From an uncultured cyanobacterium (lineage in GTDB: Bacteria > Cyanobacteriota > Cyanobacteriia > PCC-6307 > Cyanobiaceae): a stretch of 6,833 nucleotides of DNA. Of the stretch, positions 1 through 4,864 are shown piece by piece. The notes under the pieces were generated by a model. The model was not told the DNA's origin. It did not search any database and saw only the letters and a list, made by a program, of their open reading frames with translations. The position numbers and the translations under genes were made by a program. The stretch is from positions 1 through 6,833 of the forward strand of contig CAIOXF010000341.1 of assembly GCA_903862155.1 (NCBI GenBank), read 5' to 3'. Within the stretch, counting starts at the first letter, position 1; the number at the start of each line of letters is the position of its first letter.

Positions 1-1
1 G

Positions 2-499
2 CAGCAGGAGCTTGAAGCGATGTGGGCCAGCAAGCTCGGGCTAACCAGCTACGACCCTGCTCTGGTGAACGAACTGCTGGAGCTGATGGTGAGCTCGCGG
101 CTCGACTACACGATCTTCTTCCGCCGGCTCTCGGAGATCCCGGAAGACCTCTCAACCCTGCAAGAGAGCTTCTACCTGCCCAGTTCGGAGGAGCTCGATG
201 CGCGCTGGATGCAGTGGCTGCAACGCTGGCGCGATGGCATCGCGGCAAGCGGCGACATCCACGCCGCATCTGCCGCGATGAAACGCGTAAACCCGAGCGT
301 TTCCTGGCGCGAGTGGCTGGTGGCACCGGCCTATCAACAGGCAGAGCAGGGCGACATCAGCCTGATCCGGGAACTGCAGGTGGTGTTCAGCCATCCCTAC
401 GACGCGCTGTCAGCGGAGCTGGCCGCCAAGTACGACCAGCTGAAGCCACGGGAGTTCTTCAACGCCGGTGGCGTGTCGCACTACAGCTGTTCGTCTTGA
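2..499 (+). CDS. selO: SelO/YdiU protein adenylyltransferase, C-terminal part (5' end outside window)
   Basis: The frame is open from base 2, so this is the last 165 codons of a longer gene. The family is a pseudokinase-fold enzyme that transfers AMP from ATP to Ser/Thr/Tyr of target proteins in redox stress; E. coli SelO is about 478 aa. The catalytic kinase-like core lies upstream of the window. Visible here are the C-terminal hallmarks: a W-x-x-KLGL stretch, the DYTIFFRRLSEIPED segment, a 'MKRVNPSVSWREWLVAPAYQ' segment matching the family's M-x-R-x-NP-x-x-x-x-R-x-x region, and an ending of S-C-S-S. In eukaryotic homologues the cysteine of this terminal Cys-Ser-Ser is selenocysteine, and in the bacterial enzyme it forms a regulatory disulfide with a cysteine in the body of the protein. 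The gene faces the minus-strand nuclease pair, with a 78-base gap. Family assignment is from motifs only. Confidence 0.88.
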   Translation, partial: QQELEAMWASKLGLTSYDPALVNELLELMVSSRLDYTIFFRRLSEIPEDLSTLQESFYLPSSEELDARWMQWLQRWRDGIAASGDIHAASAAMKRVNPSVSWREWLVAPAYQQAEQGDISLIRELQVVFSHPYDALSAELAAKYDQLKPREFFNAGGVSHYSCSS

Positions 500-577
500 T
501 TTGGTTGGTTTCTTGTGTTTCTTGGCGAGCCGAGGTGTGCTTCGCTTTGGCTGATTGAGGATCACCTGGCCCCCTGC
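500..577. other. Convergent selO / EVE-HNH intergenic gap
   Basis: 78 bases between two converging stop codons. No strong GC stem with T-run is visible. The T-rich stretch just after the selO stop and short AGCC/GGCT arms are the only hints of transcript ends. Confidence 0.4.
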
Positions 578-1516
578 TTAGGATCGCAGCGCTTCCCGAT
601 GAGCATCTAGAAAGATGTTCTGTTCGCGGCTGAACGGCCGAATCAGATTGGCTCCTGTAATGCCCCAGCACCGCAGGGCTTCCTGAGCAGCTTCATGTTC
701 ACAGAGTAGTTGCCCGTTGCTGTCAAAGCTGATCCAGTGGCGGTCAAATAGCTTGTCGACATGTGGGGAGAGTAGGAGGCCGTTGGCGCCACTGAGTCGT
801 TCGCGGTTGTCGCATGTGCGCCAGGGCTTGATGTGGCTGGCTATCAGAAACTCTTTTCTGGCCAGGCCCGTTACCCTGCAGGCTGGCTCCAATTCGGCTA
901 CCCGTTGGCGAAATAAGCCTTGTCCGAGTCGTGCGCGTGTGAGTGCGTCACGTTCTGTGCTGCTGGGTACTTGCTCCAGTTTTTGCATGTCTTCCAGTAG
1001 CGAAGCGGTGTAGTCTCCCTCCTCTGCCAGTACAACGAGATGGACCCGTGCGGCCGGGTCTGCATGTTCTTCGATCAGGCGGAGCAGTAGTAGCCCCAAG
1101 GCCTCGCTGAGGCTTGCGAGGTAAATACCCTGATTGCCTCGGCCTGAGGTTGTGCTGATCGGACTGTGGCGCTCGGGTAGTAGGGGTTGAAGAAGTTCAA
1201 AGAAGCTCTGTGGAATGAGCGCATTCATTAATGGCTGCCAGTTGACACGGACCAGCCATCCCTCTGGGCTCCAGTGGTTTCCTGTCGATCCAAACTCTGG
1301 GGGCTTGAGCGCTGTGCTGGCTGCTGTTTCCACCCAGCCGATCTGGTTGATGCGGCCATGTGCATAGCTGAAGACGATATCTCCTCTGTTGCAGCGGGCT
1401 AGGTTGTCGTAGCTCACGTTTCGGGCGCCGTTCGCGTTGGCCTTTGGCGACCAGATGTAGCCGCCTTCGGTCTCCTGGCGGTAGGTCTGCTTGTGGTTAA
1501 CCCACCAGTAGGCCAC
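578..1516 (-). CDS. EVE/PUA-like domain - HNH_2 endonuclease, probable modification-dependent restriction enzyme
   Basis: 312 aa, soluble. Residues 1-~95 form an EVE/PUA-like domain: opening MAYWWVNHKQTYRQE, then WSPK (22-25), GARNVSYDNL (30-39) and RGDIVFSYAHGRINQIG (44-60). Such domains flip out and read modified bases. Residues ~212-262 form an HNH_2 nuclease: C213-RVTG, ASHIKPWR with H228, ANGLLLSPHVD with N245 and H252, and FDRH with H260. The same layout is known in EVE/PUA-HNH modification-dependent nucleases such as VcaM4I, which cut DNA bearing 5-methyl- or hydroxymethylcytosine. Specificity here is unknown. The start is GTG at 1516, the only ATG/GTG/TTG in frame between the upstream TGA (1570-1568) and the domain. 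No clear Shine-Dalgarno precedes it, so translation may be coupled to the HNH-HIT gene 51 bases upstream. Third positions look less GC-rich than in the flanking genes, consistent with acquisition. Function is inferred from domain layout. Confidence 0.85.
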   Translation of the reverse strand: MAYWWVNHKQTYRQETEGGYIWSPKANANGARNVSYDNLARCNRGDIVFSYAHGRINQIGWVETAASTALKPPEFGSTGNHWSPEGWLVRVNWQPLMNALIPQSFFELLQPLLPERHSPISTTSGRGNQGIYLASLSEALGLLLLRLIEEHADPAARVHLVVLAEEGDYTASLLEDMQKLEQVPSSTERDALTRARLGQGLFRQRVAELEPACRVTGLARKEFLIASHIKPWRTCDNRERLSGANGLLLSPHVDKLFDRHWISFDSNGQLLCEHEAAQEALRCWGITGANLIRPFSREQNIFLDAHREALRS

Positions 1517-1567
1517 AGCTTGCTTGGGTGCTGAAGCTGTTGTAGCTCCGGTTTCGCCATCCTGCTT

Positions 1568-2569
1568 TCAGTAGGCCTGATGTTCCGGAATCACTCCGCG
1601 CACCCCACCTTTCGGCTGCTCACAATCTCCCTCCCGCCGCGGGATCAGATGCCAGTGCGCATGAAACACGGTCTGTCCAGCGGCTTCTCCTGAGTTCAGG
1701 CCCACGTTCCAGCCGCTGATCGACTTGTCTGCTTTGCCAAGCTCTTCCTTGCGCTTCTTTAGGAGTGCCACTACCGCGTTCCATTCCGGTTGGTGCAGTT
1801 CGAGTCCATCGGCTACGTGCCGCCGGGGGATCACAAGGCTGTGCCCTTCGGTCACGGGATAGGCATCGGCAATGCAGATTGCCAGTTCGTTTTCCAACAG
1901 CACCCGGCTGCTGCGTTCCAGCTCGCAGAACACACACCCGGCCTCGCGATGCTTGTAGCTCGCCAGTATGGGTCTGAAGTCGGTGTCGTCGGTGTCGCGC
2001 TTGCCCGCGTTGCAGCGGAAGCAGAGCGCCTGATAGTTGCTGATCTCATCTGGTCCGTCTTGGCTCTTCGGGATGATGTGATCTACCTCTAGAGCTCTCT
2101 GATACTCGTGCGCCCCGCAGCATTCGCATCGACCCTTGGCTCGTGTGAGCACTTGGTATCGGATGGATCCGCTGATGGCTGTGCGGTTGCGGGAGCGGTG
2201 AGCGAATACCTCATCCCCTCGCTGGCTTTGGAAGGTGTCCAGCCTTTCTCGGCATAGCTTGAGGAGCTCATCGCGTTCCGCGTCGCTCAGTTCTTCCGCG
2301 CCGATCAGCGTGTAGGAGCCATTGCCATAGGTGGTCACGCCATTTCCAGTGAGCACGCGCCCCACCATGCGTTTCACGCGTTCGGTGTAGTAGTCGATCT
2401 GACTTGTGTCTTCCCCAAGGATTCGCCGGGCGATGTCGCGTGCTGGTGCTGGACTGCGTCGCCCTAGTAGTTCCATCAGCATCAGTGGCTGATAAATGTG
2501 GCTCATCCGCATGCGCCTGCGGATGTACTCCTGTAGGCGCAGATAGGTGGGCGAAGCGCTCTGGGGCAT
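1568..2569 (-). CDS. HNH nuclease - HIT nucleotide-hydrolase fusion protein
   Basis: 333 aa. Residues ~15-90 are a helical, probably winged-helix-like N-terminal region (MSHIYQPLMLMELLGRR, then ARDIARRIL). Residues ~134-191 are a zinc-type HNH domain: C148-x-x-C151, VDHIIPKS with D163 and H164, N178, and C183-x-x-C186 followed by NAGKRD. Residues ~211-333 are a HIT domain: C212-x-x-C215, VIPRRHVADGLELH (246-259), the NVGLNSGEAAGQT loop (288-300) and the histidine triad H303-A-H305-W-H307. H305 is the expected nucleophile for nucleotidyl transfer or hydrolysis. All nuclease and HIT key residues are present, so both activities could be live. I recall a conserved bacterial family with this layout; its substrate is not established to my knowledge, and the pairing suggests DNA processing or defence. 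ATG 2569 gives the longest form; Met20 or Met22 are alternative starts. The gene precedes the EVE-HNH gene in one direction and is divergent from the small ORF at 2620. Confidence 0.87.
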   Translation of the reverse strand: MPQSASPTYLRLQEYIRRRMRMSHIYQPLMLMELLGRRSPAPARDIARRILGEDTSQIDYYTERVKRMVGRVLTGNGVTTYGNGSYTLIGAEELSDAERDELLKLCRERLDTFQSQRGDEVFAHRSRNRTAISGSIRYQVLTRAKGRCECCGAHEYQRALEVDHIIPKSQDGPDEISNYQALCFRCNAGKRDTDDTDFRPILASYKHREAGCVFCELERSSRVLLENELAICIADAYPVTEGHSLVIPRRHVADGLELHQPEWNAVVALLKKRKEELGKADKSISGWNVGLNSGEAAGQTVFHAHWHLIPRREGDCEQPKGGVRGVIPEHQAY

Positions 2570-2619
2570 CAGCCGCTGCTGGCTGCTGCTCCAATGGTGC
2601 CAATCCTTTCGGTTTTTTC

Positions 2620-2793
2620 ATGACGCGCGTCACCATCGAATGGCAAGACCAGTTCGGTCGTTGGCAGCGCTTTCAGGACAAGCACAACCAGGCCGACGCG
2701 TTCCGCACCGCCCAGGCTCGCGCCCGCAGCACCGGAAAGCGCCATCGCCTGGTGGATGAACGGGGCCAGCTGCTGGATTTGCTGGAGCCCTAG
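2620..2793 (+). CDS. Small charged hypothetical protein
   Basis: A 57-aa frame starting MTRVTIEWQDQFGRWQ and ending RGQLLDLLEP. It is rich in Arg, Gln and Asp, with no signal peptide or membrane segment. The first ten residues suggest a beta strand followed by a polar, likely helical stretch with many Arg/Ala. I do not recognise a domain with certainty; it resembles the short conserved hypothetical proteins of marine and freshwater Synechococcus. The frame stays open upstream to 2404, but that extension lies antisense to the HNH-HIT gene, so ATG 2620 is the sensible start. It diverges from HNH-HIT with a 50-base gap that must hold both promoters. No strong Shine-Dalgarno is seen; a T-run immediately precedes the ATG. 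A perfect 14-base palindrome follows the stop. Confidence 0.5.
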   Translation: MTRVTIEWQDQFGRWQRFQDKHNQADAFRTAQARARSTGKRHRLVDERGQLLDLLEP

Positions 2794-2799
2794 TTCGGG

Positions 2800-2813
2800 G
2801 AAGGAGCTCCTTC
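2800..2813. repeat. Perfect 14-base palindrome after the small ORF
   Basis: GAAGGAGCTCCTTC is its own reverse complement and starts 7 bases after the stop of the small ORF. In RNA it could form a 5-bp stem with an AGCT loop. No T-run follows, so it is not a convincing intrinsic terminator. The 54 bases between the small ORF and the IS hold nothing else I can name. Confidence 0.35.
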
Positions 2814-2844
2814 AGAGCTTCCACCCGCTCCATGCACTTCACCC

Positions 2845-2847
2845 CTT
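2845..2847. repeat. Target-site duplication, left copy (CTT)
   Basis: CTT here and CTT at 4166-4168 directly abut the two ends of the IS. Three base pairs is the usual duplication length for IS3 elements. Three matching bases alone could be chance, but position and family fit. Confidence 0.7.
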
Positions 2848-2875
2848 TGGGATTACCCCGATTCAGTGGACAGGT
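2848..2875 (+). repeat. Left terminal inverted repeat of the IS3 element
   Basis: 28 bases starting TGGGATTACCCC and ending GTGGACAGGT. It pairs with 4138-4165 at 22 of 28 positions. The orfB stop codon (2879-2877) lies directly inside it. Confidence 0.85.
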
Positions 2876-2876
2876 G

Positions 2877-3716
2877 TCAGGGCTCCACGGGTGTGAGTGT
2901 ACGGGTATTGATGAACTGCTGTTCGTAGTCGATCGGGCTGAGGTAGCCAATCGTTGAGTGACGACGCTCGCGGTTGTAGTAACCGTCGATCCAGAAGGCC
3001 AAGTGCCTGATCAACTGCTGGGGGCTGTTCAGGATCTCGGCATCGTCATCGAGGCCCAGTTCGTGTTTGAGGGTGGAGAAGAAGCTTTCCACCACGGCGT
3101 TGTCCCAGCAGCAGCCCTTGGCCGACATGCTGCAGCTGATCTTGCGGCCTTCCAGCAGCTGCCGGTACGCCGTTGCCCGGTACTGGCTCCCTTGGTCCGT
3201 GTGGATCAGGAGTTGATCGGGTTCGATGCAGCGGTGCCCCAAAGCCCGGTTGAGGGCTTCCAGCACCAACGTGGCCTCCATGGTGGCGCCCATGGCCCAG
3301 CCGACCACGCGGCGGCTGTACAGGTCGATCCAGACGGCCAAATACCGCCAACCGGCTGTGGTGCGGATGTAGGTGATGTCACCGGCCCAGCAGCGATTGG
3401 GAGCTGCTGGGCTGAACTCCTGCTGCAGCAGGTTCTCTGCTACACCACTGGCCCGGTTGCCTGGGTTCCGGCAAGGCCTGAACCCGCGTCTGGTCTTGGC
3501 CTTGAGCGCTGAACAGCGCATGAGACGGGCAATGCGGTGGCGGCCCACCTTGAGGCCAGCGGCCCTGAGCTCCTGATGAACGCGTGGGGCGCCGTAGAAG
3601 CCGCGGTGCCGATCAAACACCGTCTGCACCTGGGCCGTGATGGCTGCGTTCTCCTGAGCTCGTGGGCCCGGGTTCTGCTGCCGTTGCCGCCAGGCGTAGA
3701 AGCCGCTGCGGGCCAC
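2877..3716 (-). CDS. IS3-family transposase OrfB (DDE integrase domain)
   Basis: 279 aa from GTG 3716. An HTH_21-like segment (~26-70, with FYGAPRVHQELRAAG) precedes an rve integrase core. The catalytic triad is D113 (WAGDITYI), D174 (IHTDQGSQY) and E210 (DNAVVESFFSTLKHE), with 35 residues between the last two, as expected for DD(35)E enzymes. The C-terminus carries YYNRERRHSTIGYLSPIDYE. The GTG is probably not the real start: the same frame is open upstream through 3833 and encodes 'FRLIEALSDRFSTAWLCGQL', which is the normal beginning of OrfB in this family. The functional product is most likely the OrfAB fusion made by -1 frameshifting from orfA, with the fused coding span 4099 to 2877. It catalyses strand transfer of the element. 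Confidence 0.93.
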   Translation of the reverse strand: MARSGFYAWRQRQQNPGPRAQENAAITAQVQTVFDRHRGFYGAPRVHQELRAAGLKVGRHRIARLMRCSALKAKTRRGFRPCRNPGNRASGVAENLLQQEFSPAAPNRCWAGDITYIRTTAGWRYLAVWIDLYSRRVVGWAMGATMEATLVLEALNRALGHRCIEPDQLLIHTDQGSQYRATAYRQLLEGRKISCSMSAKGCCWDNAVVESFFSTLKHELGLDDDAEILNSPQQLIRHLAFWIDGYYNRERRHSTIGYLSPIDYEQQFINTRTLTPVEP

Positions 3717-3769
3717 GCCCAGCTGCCCGCAGAGCCAGGCCGTGGAGAAGCGGTCTGAGAGAGCCTCGA

Positions 3770-4099
3770 TCAGGCGAAACCTCTCGGCGGCAGCTGCTCC
3801 TTGGCAAAGTGCGCTGCCGCCAGCCTGAAAAAATCCTTCTCCCTCCTGAGCTCGCGGTTTTCCTTGCGCAGCCGGGCCAGTTCAGCCCTCTCCTCGCTGG
3901 TGAGCTGACCCTGTTCAGGAGGGCCAAAGTCGCCGCGATCGATGCGGGCCTGACGGACCCACTTGGCCAGGCTGCTGTTGGGCAGTCCCAGCCGCTGAGC
4001 TACAGCGGTGCAGCTGAGCCCCTCACTGAGGCAGAGCTCTACGGCCTCCTGCCTTTGCTGCGCCGTGAACCGGCGCCTGGTCTTGGTCGGGTTGGTCAT
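3770..4099 (-). CDS. IS3-family transposase OrfA (helix-turn-helix protein)
   Basis: 109 aa. Residues ~9-50 form an HTH (RFTAQQRQEAVELCLSEGLS, then TAVAQRLGLPNSSLAKWVRQ). Residues ~66-92 form a leucine-zipper-like coiled coil (ERAELARLRKENRELRREKD). It binds the element ends and, as the N-terminal part of OrfAB, targets the DDE domain. ATG 4099 is the only start in this frame, since a TGA lies just upstream (4120-4118). It has no Shine-Dalgarno of its own; the nearby AGGAG instead serves an overlapping out-of-frame ATG at 4121. The 3' part overlaps the OrfB frame and contains the slippery heptamer. Confidence 0.93.
   Translation of the reverse strand: MTNPTKTRRRFTAQQRQEAVELCLSEGLSCTAVAQRLGLPNSSLAKWVRQARIDRGDFGPPEQGQLTSEERAELARLRKENRELRREKDFFRLAAAHFAKEQLPPRGFA
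3786..3833 (-). promoter_or_regulatory. Programmed -1 ribosomal frameshift signal (slippery T TTT TTC plus stem-loop)
   Basis: On the minus strand the OrfA codons GAT TTT TTC contain the heptamer T TTT TTC (3833-3827), fitting X XXY YYZ in the zero frame. Five bases later comes GGCGGCAGC (3821-3813), an 18-base loop, and the exact complement GCTGCCGCC (3794-3786), giving a perfect 9-bp stem. OrfB is in the -1 frame of OrfA, and that frame is open from the heptamer onward. Slippage gives ...REKDFF-QAGGSALCQG...RLIEALSD, joining HTH and integrase. Most IS3 elements use A AAA AAG at this place; the T-run version is unusual. Confidence 0.82.
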
Positions 4100-4121
4100 C
4101 GATGGACAGTCTGAGGGTCAT
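4023..4121 (-). CDS. Possible 32-codon leader ORF overlapping the orfA start
   Basis: ATG 4121 follows an AGGAG Shine-Dalgarno with a 7-base spacer, the best ribosome site in the element. It opens a 32-codon frame (MTLRLSIDDQPDQDQ...) out of frame with orfA, ending at TGA 4025-4023, 75-77 bases past the orfA ATG. It may limit or couple orfA translation. The peptide resembles nothing I know, and the codon content is simply that of orfA read in another frame. Confidence 0.3.
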   Translation of the reverse strand: MTLRLSIDDQPDQDQAPVHGAAKAGGRRALPQ

Positions 4122-4137
4122 GGCGTGACTCCTATCG

Positions 4138-4165
4138 ACCTGTCCACGAAAGCAGGGCAACCCCA
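4138..4165 (-). repeat. Right terminal inverted repeat of the IS3 element
   Basis: Reverse complement of the left repeat with six mismatches; read on the minus strand it starts TGGGGTTGCCCT and ends GTGGACAGGT. It lies upstream of orfA and probably carries part of the transposase promoter. Confidence 0.85.
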
Positions 4166-4168
4166 CTT
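4166..4168. repeat. Target-site duplication, right copy (CTT)
   Basis: Right-hand partner of the CTT at 2845-2847. The pre-insertion sequence would have read cacccCTTctgtgcc. Confidence 0.7.
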
Positions 4169-4304
4169 CTGTGCCATAACCGATCTGGCTCGTTCGCTCG
4201 CCCAGGCCCTTGGAGTGGCGGAGGGCTTTGTAGCGCAGTCAGGCCATCGCTGGTGTGGCTGGGACAGAAGGTGGAACTTGTAATGAGACAACCTTCACCT
4301 TCAG
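4166..4304. other. Spacer between IS and hicB; no confident gene
   Basis: 139 bases between the IS right end and hicB. Both strands have short open frames here, but no start or motif supports a gene. It should contain the hicBA promoter; I cannot point to convincing -35/-10 boxes. Confidence 0.4.
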
Positions 4305-4589
4305 ATGCAGTTCCCGCTCCAATCGGACAGTCCAGTCGCGGTACCTACGCTGCAACCAGTGAAGGCCGACCAGCTCGTGCGCACGTACTCCGCTGTAATC
4401 GAACGCTGCACGGAGACAGGGCTGCTGGTTGGCCATGTGCCTGGCTTCCCGGGCGCCCACAGCCAGGGGGCGACGCTGGACGAGCTCCAGGCCAATCTCC
4501 AGGAAGTGATCGCCATGCTGTTGGAAGACGGCGAGCCGAGCTTGGAGAGCGACTTTGTCGGCCTGCAGCAGATCGTGGTCACGGGTTGA
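4305..4589 (+). CDS. hicB: HicB-family antitoxin
   Basis: 94 aa from ATG 4305. The HicB-like fold spans residues ~28-75: YSAVIERCTETGLLVGHVPGFPGAHSQGATLDELQANLQEVIAMLLEDG. This matches the family pattern Y-x-A-x-I ... P-x-x-x-G-x-x-x-x-G-x-T-x-x-E-x-x-x-N. It neutralises the HicA RNase by direct binding and usually represses its own operon. No separate HTH or ribbon-helix-helix domain follows, so DNA binding, if any, is not obvious. The first 18 residues look unlike the family; GTG 4359 (VKADQLVRTYSAVIE) is a reasonable alternative start giving 76 aa. Neither has a clear Shine-Dalgarno. hicA follows after two bases. The antitoxin-first order is opposite to the classic hicAB layout. Confidence 0.85.
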   Translation: MQFPLQSDSPVAVPTLQPVKADQLVRTYSAVIERCTETGLLVGHVPGFPGAHSQGATLDELQANLQEVIAMLLEDGEPSLESDFVGLQQIVVTG

Positions 4590-4591
4590 AC

Positions 4592-4816
4592 GTGGGCTCC
4601 ACACCTGTTCTCAAGCCCTCGGAGGTGGTCGATATCTTGCGAAAAATGGGTTTTGAGCTGGTCCGTCAACGCGGATCGCATCTGCAGTTCCGCGATGCAC
4701 GTGGACGCGGTACCACCGTTCCAGCTCATCAGGGCCGTGACATCGCGCCACCGCTGCTTCGTCAGATCGCCAAAGACATCGGCCTGAGCGTTGAAGAGTT
4801 CCTCAGCTACCGCTGA
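4592..4816 (+). CDS. hicA: HicA-family mRNA interferase toxin
   Basis: 74 aa, a dsRBD-like small toxin that cleaves mRNA when free of HicB. Visible are PSEVVDILRKMGFELVRQRG, the catalytic GSH motif (H30), the strand LQFRDARGRGTTVPAH, and the C-terminal helix region LLRQIAKDIGLSVEEF. These are the family's full set, so the toxin looks intact. GTG 4592 begins 2 bases after the hicB stop; TTG 4586, overlapping that stop, is an alternative. Both point to translational coupling with hicB. The frame stays open far upstream inside hicB but has no domain there. Confidence 0.87.
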   Translation: MGSTPVLKPSEVVDILRKMGFELVRQRGSHLQFRDARGRGTTVPAHQGRDIAPPLLRQIAKDIGLSVEEFLSYR

Positions 4817-4818
4817 AC

Positions 4819-4834
4819 CTGGCTGCTGCGCCAG
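4819..4834. terminator. Weak stem-loop after hicA
   Basis: CTGGC-tgctgc-GCCAG forms a perfect 5-bp stem 3 bases after the hicA stop, in the 48-base gap before the PAP/fibrillin gene. There is no T-run, so termination is doubtful. The same 5' arm could instead pair with GCCAGG at 4851-4856. Confidence 0.25.
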
Positions 4835-4864
4835 CCCCGCGCTTGAGCACGCCAGGCTGAACTC

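Larger units (their letters stand above)
2848..4165 (-). mobile_element. IS3-family insertion sequence, apparently complete, 1318 bp
   Basis: Boundaries were set from the sequence. The left end starts TGGGATTACCCC and the right end, read on the minus strand, starts TGGGGTTGCCCT. The two 28-base ends match at 22 positions and share a continuous inner GTGGACAGGT. The outermost bases are TG...CA, as usual for IS3. Directly outside both ends lies CTT (2845-2847 and 4166-4168), a 3-bp target duplication typical of the family. Inside are orfA (HTH) and orfB (DDE integrase) on the minus strand with a -1 frameshift signal in the overlap. No frame damage is seen, so the element may be active. It separates the small ORF and nuclease pair from hicBA. 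I cannot name the ISfinder member. Confidence 0.9.

Noticed and set aside
20..558. 178-codon overlapping plus-strand frame from base 22
   Set aside because: It overlaps the SelO C-terminus in another frame and has Arg/Pro/Gly-rich shadow composition; the SelO frame carries the family motifs and the terminal Cys-Ser-Ser.
459..671. Minus-strand ORF at the selO / EVE-HNH junction
   Set aside because: 70 codons overlapping both neighbours, with no motif and composition typical of chance frames.
2958..3512. 184-codon plus-strand open frame inside the IS
   Set aside because: Antisense to the OrfB integrase core, which has an intact DDE triad; the plus-strand translation has no recognisable motif.
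2794..4270. A gene possibly interrupted by the IS, since rejoining the flanks gives an open minus-strand frame across the target site
   Set aside because: The rejoined frame (…GERTSQIGYGTEGVKCMERVEALKELL…) begins after a TGA, lacks a convincing start and ends antisense to the small ORF. The plus strand is open across the junction too, so openness is not informative. I recognise neither product.
4253..4591. Long N-terminal extension of hicA
   Set aside because: The open frame continues upstream through hicB, but HicA proteins are about 60-85 aa, and the extension is the hicB sequence read in another frame.
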